Assembly (NCBI RefSeq): GCF_008831285.2
Contig: NC_045147.1
Coordinates: forward strand, 12,279,427-12,343,426
Source of the DNA: Nymphaea colorata
Lineage: Eukaryota; Streptophyta; Magnoliopsida; Nymphaeales; Nymphaeaceae
Reading direction: 5' to 3'
Length of the DNA: 64,000 nt
The translations under genes and the position numbers were made by a program. Positions 9,570-21,149 of this stretch are shown here, in pieces (the stretch's first letter is position 1; every line of letters starts with the position of its first letter). The notes under the pieces were generated by a model. The model searched no databases and was not told the DNA's origin. It was given only the letters and a program-made list of their open reading frames with translations.

Positions 9570-12027
9570 TTATTCCAGGCCGTCAAGCGACCGTGGAGAA
9601 GGGAACACATTGAGAGGTATAGCTTTTTGCAGAGTTAAGCCAAACTTGGCTTTCACATCCAGTTGCTCGGGGCCCATCCCATGAGGGAGATTCCATGAAA
9701 ATGAATGGAGGAGAGAAGCCAACACAAGATGAGCCATGCGGACCCCTAAAGGCATGCCAGGGCAGATCCTCCTTCCGGTGCCAAAAGGGATGAAATGAAA
9801 GTCCTTTCCTTTGAAATTTACAACAGAATTTAGAAATCTCTCCGGTAAGAAAGATGTTGCATTTCCCAGTTGGCAGGGTCACGGCCGATGGCCCATGCAT
9901 TGACAAGGACCTGAGTGTTCTTAGGGATGGTAAAGCCAGCTACCTCTGTAGTTACATCTGCTCTATGTAGGACGAGAAGAGGAACCGGCGGGTGCAACCG
10001 CAGGGTCTCCTTCACCAGTGCTTGTAAGTAAGGGAGGTGCTGGATATCAGACTCCTTCACAAGACGTTCTGTGCTGATGGTTCGTTTCAACTCAAGCTGT
10101 GCTGTGGACATCTTGTCTGGGTGTCGAAGCATTTCAGTCATGGCCCATTCTATGGTGGTAGAAGCTGTGTCACTTCCACCAATGAACTTGTCCTGATTTA
10201 CCAAACAATGACCGTGTAATTAGGTCAAATACTTTGTGATTTAACAGTAATGAAGAATGACAACACAACGCAGCATGTGGTGCTGCTTTGACCTTGATAA
10301 AATTTCAATTTCCAAATTGAGTTGTCTGGCAATAGTAACAGTAACAGCTTATTATAAAGCTGCCCTAAAGATTGTAACTGGTTTATGAAACAATGTATTA
10401 CACAGTTCCATGAATATGTAACCTGCCCCAACCTTTATAGCAAATGCAGGGAATAGTAACAAGCTATTTTCATTGCGCAACCACTCCCAAAGAGTATGAA
10501 AGGACCATAAATCCCACAATTGAACTCTTCATGACTAAAAAAGAAGTTTTTTTCTGGTTAAATTTGAAAAAACAAAAAGCCAAGTGTGCGGAGGAGGTCA
10601 CATATTCCTAGGGAACATAGGGTGGATCAAGCAGCCCAATTGTAGGTGAACCTGGTTGTATATGTTGGACTCGTGTACGAAAATTTTGTGCACTAGTATG
10701 GTTAATGACAAAATTACCCTTGCTTGATAAAGAAAATCGTGTAGGTAAAGAAAGAAAATTGAAAAAAATAAAAAATTGAAAAGAACATTTTTTTTCTATA
10801 ATTTTAAAAATGTCCCATTGTTGTGTGTCCGGACCAGCGCACGCAACTCAAACTCCATGGCAAGAGGGCCCACAGGAACACACCAATCCATGTTACAGGG
10901 AAAGATGCAATGGCGTCCCCTGTAAAACCACAAGTGCCTGTTTTTTGCGTTCAGTCGTGGAGCCAAAAAAAAAAATCGGGAGAGATACACTCGTTTATAT
11001 TTGAAGATGTTAATATAAAAATAAAGAAACATTGAGTGCATCCTGTCCTCATTTGTTTTTTATTTTTACACAATTAATGTTGGGTTTTTTTCAAGTTTTT
11101 TCTTCGTTCGTTCTTTATTCTTTGCCTAAAATATAAAACAAGAAACCACATGTCTTGCTACCATTATTTTTCAACACCATAACTTTATTTCGCCTGAGCC
11201 ATCTTTAAAAGAAGGCAAAGGGTTCTTTTGATATACATTCGGTCATTCCTTTTTAACTGTGGTTAAGCGGACGTACTTGTAAGGAGAAGGTAAAGGAAAG
11301 GATCGTTTTGAAAATACCCCTAGAAATTAACCTGGCCGACAGATGCAGGTAAAATAATAAGCTTTCATATTAAAATTGGAGATCTTTCCCAGAATCGCCC
11401 GAACTCAGTATGAAACCTACTTGAAAAATTTTATTAAACTATATGTGATTGGTATATGACTCAGGAACTTGTAAGAAAATAATATACAAGAAACAAAAAA
11501 TAAAGAAGAACTGGGTTGAATACAAGGGAGCTCACTGTTAACAGAGGCCTGATATTCTGCCTGGTGAACCCTGAGCTTGGCTCCCTGGTGAGTTCATGAA
11601 GCACTTCCAACAAATCACCATACTTCTTCTCCCCTCCATTTGCAGCTGCATCCAACTCCATCCGCTTGTCGATCACTTGATCAAACGCATCGTACAACCG
11701 CTTTATAAGAGTTGCACTTCGACCCTGCAGACCTTGAGGATCGGCCCACCGGAGCGTCGGGAAGAAGTCGGAAAGGTTTGGCTTTGCGCCGATTTCTAAA
11801 ATCTCCCACACAATGCTCTTGAACCCTCCCGCCGACTCCGACTCGAGATCCACCACGTCCTCCAAGAAGATGGGGTTTGCCACCAAGTTCAGGGTGGCTC
11901 CAAACGCACACAAGCCGATGTCGACTGGATGTCCAGCCGCACAGGCCTTGTGAACATGCTGGAGAAGGGTTTGAACCTTTTCTTGTCGGACGCCTGCTAA
12001 TATGTCCAGCCTCTTGGGGGTGAATAG

Positions 12028-12692
12028 TGTTGGGTCGGGTCCAGCCTCAAGACCTGACCCGACCCGTCACTTAAGTGACGGGCGGGAGAAAGGGAGGGCA
12101 CCCGATGGTGCCCCTCTCTCTTACGCTTTCTCTCTCTCGTTTTTCTTTTGGGGGAAAAAGAAAAACAGGAGGTTCTTGTGGCTGCTCATAGATGAGAAGG
12201 AGAAGAACAAGGCAAAGAAAAGAAGAGGAGAAATCGCAGCAAGGCGCGTGGGTTGATTGGCACGCCAAGAAGAGAGAGGAAAGATAAAGAAGAAAGAGAA
12301 AATGAAGGGAGTCTTCATTGGGTGATTTCTTTCTTGAATCTTTAGGGCTCTTTCTTTCAATCGCATAAGAGAGTGTTATTGTTCTCTTGAGTTCACTGTT
12401 TTTCTTAAAACAGTAGGGATATTGCTGGGGTATTTGGCTCTTTTTCTTGATATATAGAAAGTCTCTCTTGCCCGTGGTTTTTTACCCCATTATTGGGGGT
12501 TTTTCCACGTAAATTGGTATCTTTTTTTTTTTCTGCATCTCTAGCATATGTTTTGATATATATTGCTGCAACATTTGTGTTTGAAATTCAATCATATGCA
12601 TGCTGCCCTGTGATTCCGTTTTTAGCAGTTTTGTGGTGGTTTGCCCTCTTTTATTGTTGTTGAGCATTCTTTTGGGGGACACGACTATAACA
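12028..12692 (+). repeat. 5' LTR of Copia element 1
   Basis: 665 bp, TGTTGGG...ATAACA. It contains a short inverted repeat GTCACTTAAGTGAC near 12066-12079. It is nearly the same as 16817-17475. Confidence 0.95.
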
Positions 12693-12695
12693 AAG

Positions 12696-12706
12696 TGGTA
12701 TCAGAG
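12696..12706 (+). other. Primer binding site of Copia element 1
   Basis: TGGTATCAGAG, complementary to plant initiator-Met tRNA, three bases after the 5' LTR. Confidence 0.9.
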
Positions 12707-12746
12707 ACAGATTAGCGCCAGGTTAGTTGTGTGCATTCCTTAAAGG

Positions 12747-15700
12747 ATGAAGTCGACCCCCACTAGGATGGTCTCTTTAAATGGGAACAATTGGACTATA
12801 TGGAAAGCGAAAATGGAAGATTTGTTGTATTGTAAAGACTTATATGCACCCATTGAGAACCAGAAGCCAACGAATATGACATGAAAAATGGAAGTTATTG
12901 GATAGGAAAACCATTGGTACCATCAGACAATGGTTAGATGACTGTATTTTTCATTTGGTATCCGCAGAGACGAGCACGAAGTCGTTATGGCAAAAGTTGC
13001 ATGATCTTTACGAGAGGAAAACAGCTGGGAACAAGGCTTTCTTGATTATGCAATTGGTAAATCTGAAACTTAGAGAGGGAAAACCAGTGTCAGAGCATTT
13101 GAATGAAGTGCAAAGCATAATCAATCAGTTTTCAACCATGAAAATGATATTAGATGACGAGTTACAAGCACTCTTGTTGCTTAGTTCTCTTCCCGACAGT
13201 TAGGAGACTTTAGTTGTTTCTTTGAGCAACTCCGCTCCAGATGGTGTGCTTACGATGAAACATGTAACAAGCAGCATTTTAAATGAAGAAACAAGAAGAA
13301 AGTCTCTTGGTACTATTAGTTCACAAGTGTTAGTGATGGGAGACAGAGGCAGACAGAAGAACCGTAACAAATGGCATGACAGGTCAAACTCTAGGTCCAA
13401 ATCAAGACCCCAAATGACAGCTAAATGCTTTCAATGTGGTATTTCAGGGCACAATAAGATTGATTGCAGAAAATGGAAAGAAGGAAAAGAGCAAAAAAAG
13501 AAGACTCAAGAAAATGTGAAGCCAAAAGAGTACATTGCAGTTGCTTCAGATGATGAGGTAGTGTTATTTTTATCTGAAGAAAATGATTGTCTTATAGTTC
13601 AGAATGGTGATTCTACAGGGTTTTAGATACAGTCGCATCATATCATGCCACACCATGTAGAGAGTTATTCTTATCCTACAAAGTAGGTGATTTTGGAGTA
13701 GTTCACATGGGCAACAGTGACACTTCGAAGATTGTTGGGATAGGAGATGTTTGCATTCAGATGAGCACAGGATGCAAGTTGACTTTGAGAGATGTGAGAC
13801 ATGTTCCAGACCTGAGAATGAATTTGATTTCTGCAGGAAGACTAAGTGAAGTTGGATATTGTACTTCGTTTAGTCAGACAGGTTCGAAACTTACCAAGGG
13901 GGCACTAATGTTGGCTAGAGGTGACAGATTTGACTCTTTGTATGAGATGAAGTCTCGAAACAGTAGTGTGGATGTCAATGCAGTTACTAGTGGTACTTCG
14001 TCAGATTTGTGGCATAAGAGGTTAGGTCACATGAGTCAAAGAGGAATCAACTTGCTCACCAAAAAGAATTTGTTACCAAAGACAGATGGTGCACAGATAT
14101 CTCCATGTGATCATTGTTTGGTTGGTAAGTTGCATCGAGTTTTCTTTCAAAAAAAGCGCTCTTAAAAAACTAAACATGTTTTAGATTTAGTTTATTCAGA
14201 TGTATGTGGACCTATAAATGTGACATCTAAAGGTGAAGCATCCTATTTTGTTACATTTATTGATGATGCATTTAGGAAGGTGTGGGCCTTTACAATGAAA
14301 AGCAGAAGTGAAGTAAGTAGCATCTTCATGACTTTTCATGCAGCGGTTGAGCGCGAGACTGGTAAGAAGATGAAGAGACTGGGTACAGATAATGGTGGTG
14401 AGTACATAGCATCTTCTTTACGAGATTATTATTTAAAACATGGTATTAGACATGAAAAGACAGTTCCTTATACTCCATAGCATAATGGAGTTGCAGAAAG
14501 GATGAACAGAACTATAATTGAGAGAGTTAGAAGTCTAAGTTACCAAAATATTTTTGGGCAGAGGCAATGCGTACTGCAGTTTATTTAATAAACTGGTCTC
14601 CTTCAATGCCTATAGATGGAGATATTCTACAGAGAGTTTGGTCAGATGAAAAGGTTAAGTATGATCACCTCAGAGTTTTTGGTTGCAAAGCGTTTATGCA
14701 TGTACCTAAAGAACATAGGACCAAACTAGATGATAAAGTTATTCCTCTAATATTTTTTGGTTATGCAGATGATGAATTTGGTTGCAGGTTATGGATCCAA
14801 AGAATGATAAAATCTACACGAGTCGTGATGTTGTCTTCAGAGAGGATCAGACTATTGAAGATGTCATGGGAGACACGAAGTCAGGTGTGAATGCTAGTAG
14901 TGTTCTTGAGCCAACCTATGCAGAACCTGAAGAACTTTCATCTGAGCATGGTGAGACTGATGAAGATGTAGAGGAAGAGGAAAGAGAGGCAGATGAAAAG
15001 TATACAGATGGCAGCCCTATGGAGACTCAAACTGATCATGAGCATGAGTTGGAGGGGGAGCTTCCTCCTCATTCAGAACCAATTGAGGAGCAATTGGGAA
15101 GAGGTAAAAGAACACGTATACCATCTACTAGATATTCTACTGATAAATATATTATGTTTACAGATAGTAGAGAGCCAAAATGCTATGCAGAGGTGCTAGA
15201 TGATGTGCATAAAGATTAATGGATTAAAGCTATGAAGGATAGATGAATGGATTAAAGCTATGAAGGATGAGATGAATTCTTTATACAAGAATCATACTTT
15301 TGATTTAGTAGAGCTACCAAAAGGTAAGAAAGTGTTGCAGAACAAGTGAGTATACAAGCTTAAAAATGAAGGTCAAGGCAAGTTGAGATACAAAGCTCGG
15401 TCAGTGGTGAAAGGTTTCAAGCAGGAAAGAGGTATTGATTTTAATGAAATTTTTTCTCCTGTTGTTAAAATGTCATCTATCAGGGTAATACTTAGTTTGG
15501 TGGCTTGTCTAGACTTGGAGTTGGAGCAGTTAGATGTAAAAACTGCTTTTCTTCATGGAGATCTAGAGAAAGAAATCTACATGACACAACCAGAATGTTT
15601 TGTTGTTGCCAGAAAGAAACACATGGTTCGTAAGTTGAGGAAGAGCTTGTATGGACTTAAACAAGCACCTAGACAATTGTACAAGAAATTTGATGCATTT

Positions 15701-16765
15701 ATGATAAATCAAAAGTATCGCAGGTCAGCCATAGATCATTGTGTACATCAGAGAGTTCTCATCAGGTAGCTTCATTATCTTGTTGTTATATGTAGATGAC
15801 ATGCTTATTGTTGAACAGGATTGTCAATTGATTAGCCAATTGAAGATCGATATGGGCAAGTTCTTTGATATGAAAGACTTGGGGCCAGCACAACAATTGT
15901 TAGGCATGATGATTGTTCGTGATAGGAAAGCAAAGAAGTTGTGGTTATCACAAGAGAAATACATTGAGAATGTGCTTAGCAAGTTCAACATGAAAGATAC
16001 CAAAACTGTAAGTATACATTTAGCAGCACATTTTAAATTGGGAAATGAGCAATGTCCTTCTTCAGCAGATGAGAAAAAAAGAATGGAGAATGTTCCATAT
16101 GCCTCCGCAGTAGGGAGTCTCATGTATGCTATGGTTTGCACACGTCTAGACTTGGCTTATGCAGTTGGTGTAGTTAGTAGGTTCTTGTCAAATCCAGGCA
16201 AGGAGCATTGGACAACAGTGAAGTTGATCATAAGGTATCTGAAAAGTACTTCCACTTACTGTTTATGTTTTGGTGATCTAATCCAGAGATACAAGGATTT
16301 GTTGTTACAGACATGGCAGGTGATTTGAACTCTATGAAGTCTCTTTCTGGTTATGTTTTTACTTTTGCCGGGGGAGCTGTATCATGGCAGTCCAGGTTGC
16401 AGAAGTGTGTTGCTCTTTTCACTACAGAGGCAGAATATATTGCAGCAACTGAAGCTTGTAAAGAGTTGTTGTGGATGAAGAGTTTTCTTCATGATATAGG
16501 CCTTAGTCAGAAGACCTACGTGTTGCATTGTGATAGCCAAAGCACTATACATTTGGCAAAGAATTCAGCATTCCACTCAAGAACTAAGCACATTGATATC
16601 AGATATCATTAGATACGTGATGTGCTTGAGCAAAAACTGATTCAGTTAGAGAAGATACAGACAGAGAAGAATCCTACAGATATGATGACGAAGTCTCTAC
16701 CTAAGGAGAAACATGACATGTGTAGAGACTTAGTTGGGATGACTGCCTTTGAGGCAGTGTATTAA
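12747..16765 (+). pseudogene. Copia element 1 gag-pol polyprotein, with stops
   Basis: The start ATG at 12747 opens gag (LNGNNWTIWKAKMEDLL). A zinc knuckle CFQCGISGHNKIDC lies at about 13429-13470, then a protease-region segment with ASYHATP (13634-13660). The GAG-pre-integrase zinc region LWHKRLGHM...CDHC lies at 14010-14118, and the integrase core TDNGGEY/NGVAER at 14380-14500. RT with LLLYVDDMLIV is at 15779-15811, and RNase H with TEAEYIAATEA and HCDSQ at 16420-16545. In-frame stops occur at about 12880, 13201 and 14478 (TAG for Gln before HNGVAER), with further stops and frameshifts in pol and a small duplication near 15215-15265. Order and motifs match the Tnt1/Tork lineage of Copia; the lineage call is from memory of motifs. 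Confidence 0.93.
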
Positions 16766-16800
16766 TTTTGTTCATTTTGCAGGTATGATCCCTCTCTTGA

Positions 16801-16814
16801 GGCTGGAGGGGGAG
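16801..16814 (+). other. Polypurine tract of Copia element 1
   Basis: A purine-rich GGCTGGAGGGGGAG just before the 3' LTR is the usual plus-strand priming site. The same tract is recognisable on the minus strand before the relic LTR at 3764. Confidence 0.8.
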
Positions 16815-16816
16815 TT

Positions 16817-17475
16817 TGTTGGGTCGGGTCCAGCCTCAAGACCCGACCCGACCCGTCACTTAAGTGACGGGCGGGAGGAAGGGAGGGCACCCGATGGTGC
16901 CCCTCCCTCTTACGCTTTCTCTCTCTCATTTTTCTTTTGGGGGGAAAAGAAAAATGGGAGGTTCTTGTGGCTGCTCATAGAGGAGAAGAAGAAGGCAAGG
17001 AAGAGAAGAGGAGAAATCGCAGCAAGGCGCGCGGGTCGATCGGCACGCCAAGAAGAGAGAGGAAAGATAAAGAAGAAAGAGAAAATGAAGGGAGTCTTCA
17101 TTGGGTGATTTCTTTCTTAAATCTTTAGGGCTTTTTCTTTCAATCGCATAAGAGAGTGTTATTGTTCTCTTGAGTTCACTACTTTTCTTAAAACAGTAGA
17201 GATATTGCTGGTGTATTTGGCTCCCTTTCTTGATATATAGAAAGTCTCTCTTGCCCGTGGTTTTTTATCCCATTATTGGGGGTTTTTCCACGTAAATTGG
17301 TGTCTCTTTTTTTTTCTGCATCTCTAGCATATGTTTTGATATATATTGCTGCAACATTGGTGTTGGAAATTTAATCTTATGCTCGCTGCCCTGTGATTCC
17401 GTTTTTAGCAGTTTTGTGGTGGTTTACCCTCTTTTATTGTTGTTGAGCATTCTTTTGGGGGACACGACTATAACA
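16817..17475 (+). repeat. 3' LTR of Copia element 1
   Basis: 659 bp, TGTTGGG...ATAACA, paired with 12028-12692. Host P450 sequence resumes at 17476 with AACAG, the right copy of the target duplication. Confidence 0.95.
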
Positions 17476-17885
17476 AACAGCTCCATGTTGCGGATCCTTC
17501 TCAACTCTCTCCATTTTGTCCTGTTCTGACTAAACACCAGCGAGTGGTGGTGGTAGTCGAATACGGTAACAACGTCTCTGACGGTTCGGCCCGCAAACGC
17601 CTGGTCGTGCTTATGGAGCACATGTTCGGCTATCTCAGCCGACGAGACCACCACGGTGGTGATGAAACTGAGCTACAGTGCCATGAGCGGACCATGCATC
17701 TGAGAGAGTCTAGCGAGAGACTCATTGGGCATGCTACCGAGTTCGAAAAGGGACTCGACCACCGGAAAACCTGCCGGACCCGGTGGGAGCTTACTGGTTT
17801 TCCAGAAAATCATCAGATTGAAAAGATAGAGGGATGGCAGGAGAATACAGAGCCACACAATCAGATCAGTACTTAGCTCAGCCAT

Positions 17886-18787
17886 TTCTTTGGTTCTTCT
17901 CTCTCGCTTGTTAATGAGGTGTTCAAGCAGATATTTATAGCTTCTTGCAAATCTGGAAACGTATTTGCTCCTTCCTCTTTTTCAAGGTGCTACCTTTATC
18001 AATCTTAAAAGTTTCTTCCCCCTTATTTAAATAAAAAATTTATGGTTTTTAGCTTTATAGTCTTATTTCCTCTCTCAAAAGTTGGAAATTTACTTTTCGT
18101 TACGTGAATTAGATAAAATCTTATTAGAAAAAAATACCAACTATTTAAAATTTCTAAAATTTCATTGCCACAAAACTTTATAAATGGTGCCGGTAGTTGG
18201 CATTTACAGATCTCAACCTTTTTTAATGAAGGAGAACCGGGAAAAAAAAAATCTGTGTGTAAAATTCGATTCTTAAAAGATGTGGAACATCCCAATGTTA
18301 AACTTTGTCTATCATATGTTTTTTGGTTTTCTGATATTACGAGTAAAGTTTATGAAATTTTCTCAAGTTCTTAGCAGCCAACCTCTTAAATTCTCATAAC
18401 TTTCCTTTCAGGTGTCATCGTCACTTTTGCGCCACGCACCGTCATGCCCACTTACATACGGCAAACGCCTTTGCTTACCCCGAATCAGTGGACCAAATGG
18501 GTGAGAGATTAGATGGGATAAGGTCTGACATTGAATCCATGGGATGTGAAATTCCCGATGAGTACCTCCTAATTAAGAGACAGATGTGTTGGTTGATCCT
18601 GAAAAAGTATATAAAGTTTTGTTAGAAAGCACAATTTAAAGTTTCGTGGGTTATAGAATTTTATACATCACGCATCTAAAACAAGGGGATGCAAAATTAA
18701 GTTTGCTGATAGTGAAGCATGATCTCAATGACTGCCACCTGGAGATCAGGAATATGGTACAAGCGAGGGAGGAGAGAGAACCTCTGG
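17886..18787. repeat. Duplicated P450 5' flank (right copy, upstream of copy A)
   Basis: Matches 44-1623 upstream of the edge P450, with several deletions relative to it, including the block holding the G-box at 462-467. It shows that the unit of duplication included gene plus promoter. Confidence 0.85.
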
Positions 18788-19067
18788 TCGACATAGGAGA
18801 TTGATCTCCAAGCGGACTTCCCAGGCCTTGGGGTTTGCCCCGGAGAAGGACGATGGCCGTTGCATAGATAAGGGTGGGGACGAAACTCCGGCGTCTTGAG
18901 CGAACATCGTCGCAGGCAGAGAGGAGTCGCCTTCCTCTGCTCTTCAACCTCTTCCAGTGGATGAGAACAACGGGAGACCTCGGATATGGGTGAACGAAGC
19001 TGACTACGATCAAATGGCAGAGGCCTTCCGAAGGGCAGCAGTGGCATCCTTAGTAGGAAGGAAAATC
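18788..19067. other. Non-genic stretch left of Copia element 2
   Basis: Moderately GC-rich, with no supported gene. Its last bases, AAATC, may be the left target duplication of Copia element 2 (right copy AGATC). Confidence 0.5.
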
Positions 19068-19466
19068 TGTTGGGATTTACCCATCTGGATAGTCCTGCGT
19101 TGGTACGGGTCCATATCCGTTTCGGACCCTTAAGTATAAATACTCGTGTCTTGTGATGGTGAGAAATACATTCAGTTTTTACCGTCTGGGTAATCGGTCC
19201 CCTTAGCTATACGTGAATTGCCTGTCCCCATCACTGGGCTGCTATGGCTGAGGAGAGAAACCCACCACCGCTGCCGCCGCCGCTACCTTCGTTGGACAAC
19301 GACTCTATGGGGACTGTAGCCGTTCTACCAACAGCCGCCGACATTCAGTCAGCGATCGCCTCCACAGGTTCTACTTCCGCTTTATGAAACACATGGATCG
19401 ATGAATCTCTTTCAATTTCTGCATTTTCTTTGGTACGCTATCTTGATTCCTCGCAAAGCTCCTACA
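19068..19466 (+). repeat. 5' LTR of Copia element 2
   Basis: 399 bp. Holds TATAAATAC (about 19135-19143), a likely TATA box, and a 47-codon open frame from the ATG at 19244 to the TGA at 19387 (see the finding). Confidence 0.93.
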
Positions 19467-19569
19467 ATGGGTTATGGGCCCACATCACGCTTCCGGTGCG
19501 CATTTCTGCCTGGATTTTTTCTTTTTCGTTCCCCTTTGCATATTGTTTTCACGCAAAGGGAATATGGCA

Positions 19570-20080
19570 GAAACTAGGGCTGAACGGTTCGGCCATTTGG
19601 GCGACACCGTGAGGCCGGCTTCCACCGTTCTGGCGGAGGGCAACGCTGGGCGTTTGAGGGCTTCCATTGCAGGCGTAGGCGCGACGGAAGAGAGGGGCAA
19701 CGGAGGAGCTCAGGCGGGCGGGGCATCGAGGCCAGGGCCGGCCTTAATGGCGACATGGCAGGCAGCGACCGCCGATTTGTGCGACGGCCGGCGCCCACCC
19801 ACCTCCGTCTCGCTCACCCACCTCTATCCCGCTCGTTTCTTTCCCTCTTTTGGTTTCTGAAGGAACGGCGGCAGGGAGGGCGACGGCCGATCAGAGGCCC
19901 GCCGATGGCTTACCTGTCGCTGGACGGCGCCGTGAGACCCTGCCGGTGCCCACCCAAGGCCCCCAGAGGCCCGCCGGAGGCGATTCCGCCGTTCAACGTA
20001 GGGCAAACGAGCGGCGGTTTCGCGTGAGTGAAACCGCTCGCGCGGTCGAGCGGGTGGGTTGGACCAGGTCGGGTCATGCT
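19570..20080. other. GC-rich segment inside Copia element 2
   Basis: A CpG- and GC-rich block unlike the AT-rich surroundings, between the 5' LTR and gag. Open frames run through it on both strands but none has a recognisable domain. It could be a captured piece of a host gene or promoter. I do not recognise it. Confidence 0.5.
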
Positions 20081-20149
20081 TGACCCAGATCCATAAAGAT
20101 TTAAAAAAAAAATAAAAATTGTTCGCGCCCGCTTTGTTTTGATTTTTTG

Positions 20150-20420
20150 GATCGGGTTGGGTTCTGTCGGACCCGAACCGTATCCATATGGTCTGATTTT
20201 AAAAACAGAACCGATTCGATCCTATTCAGAACCGATTCGGATCATTTTCGAACCTATTCAGAGCATTTCATACCAGTTCATTCAGTTTTGGAACCGGTTC
20301 GGACCTTTCAGGGACCGATTCAGGGTTTTTCAAATCGGTTTATTCTGTTTTGGAACCGATTTTAGCCATTCTTCAACCGGTTCTATCTAGTTCTTCACTG
20401 GTTCAGTCCATTTAGGACTG
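20150..20420. repeat. Degenerate GAACCGATTCGG repeats
   Basis: Irregular repeats of a GAACCGATTCGG / GAACCGGTTC motif every 25-35 bases, about eight copies. The core is near-palindromic. The frames across it are repeat translations. Confidence 0.75.
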
Positions 20421-21149
20421 ATACGGGACTGGTTCTAAGATAGAGGAAGCTGGTATTTGTGGTTGTATGTCCATTTAATGTGTTTAATGAATTGGTTCGA
20501 TCATTTTAGATTGATACGAGACCGATTCATTATGTTTTATGGAGCTTTAATGAACAATTTAGATAGCATTAAGTTGATTATGCAGAAATGATATGTGGGT
20601 TTCATCTTAAATGTATTATTATGACATATTCTTGTATCATGTCTTATTTAAGATTATGTTGAAGTTAATTTTGTTGCATAATCATAAAACTTGTATGATA
20701 ACCCTAATGTAAAGAGCCTATGATTTGTTAAATCATGTCATTCCTCACCAAAGTGACTACACATGATTTAAATGCACATTAGTGTTCATGTTGTATTTAT
20801 TCTCATTTGAAATAACATAATTACCTAAAGGTAGTGTGTTATGTTCAAGAGAATAAGTAGAATAAAATAGGAAAATAGATTCTTACATAGTTCTGTCATT
20901 TTACACCCAAAGGTGTTATGTTTGACTATAGTTTGAATTTACATTTCTTAGTTTTACTAGATAAAGTTAAAATGAAATACATGTGTGTATTAAGTATATT
21001 ACCAAAGTAGTATCCTAATGACCCCTAGTATTTGTCTTGGAAACAGTAGACATAAAGAGCATTTTATTTAGTTTACTGTTTCATATGGTTTGTTTCATAT
21101 AATGCATGTCAATTTATTGATGTCTTTTGTCATCTGCAGTGTCTGGTTC
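20421..21149. other. Non-coding leader-like part of Copia element 2
   Basis: AT-rich sequence with no gene. It probably represents element leader or decayed gag. Confidence 0.5.

Larger units (their letters stand above)
12028..17475 (+). mobile_element. Copia LTR retrotransposon (Tnt1/Tork-like) in P450 exon 1
   Basis: Complete structure of 5448 bp: LTRs of 665 and 659 bp starting TGTTGGG and ending ATAACA, a primer binding site for initiator-Met tRNA, an internal region in the order gag, protease, integrase, RT, RNase H (Copia order), and a polypurine tract before the 3' LTR. The host flanks read GTGAATAG on the left and AACAGCTCC on the right. The uninterrupted paralogue at 34550-34570 reads GTGAACAGCTC, giving a 5-bp target duplication AACAG with one later change (AATAG). 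The LTRs differ at a few percent of sites by eye, plus small indels, so the insertion is neither brand new nor ancient. Internal stops make it non-autonomous. Confidence 0.97.
9570..17885 (-). pseudogene. CYP76-type P450 copy A, disrupted by a Copia element
   Basis: Exon 1 begins at the ATG at 17885 and is interrupted at 17480/12027 by the Copia element 12028-17475; it resumes and ends at 11536. The intron is 11535-10193. Exon 2 is 10192-9570 and ends with the same LDG-E stop region as copy B. Besides the insertion there are two independent lesions: a CAG-to-TAG stop at about 17670-17672 (after GPLMAL; copy B has Gln), and a one-base deletion near 9862-9864 in an A run before the NATSFLPERF block. 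Exon 2 keeps KETLR, PERF and FGTGRRICPG across the frameshift. Splice sites (GTGAGC; ATCAG before GAC) are conserved. It is clearly a pseudogene, though the Copia element alone would have been enough to kill it. Confidence 0.95.
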
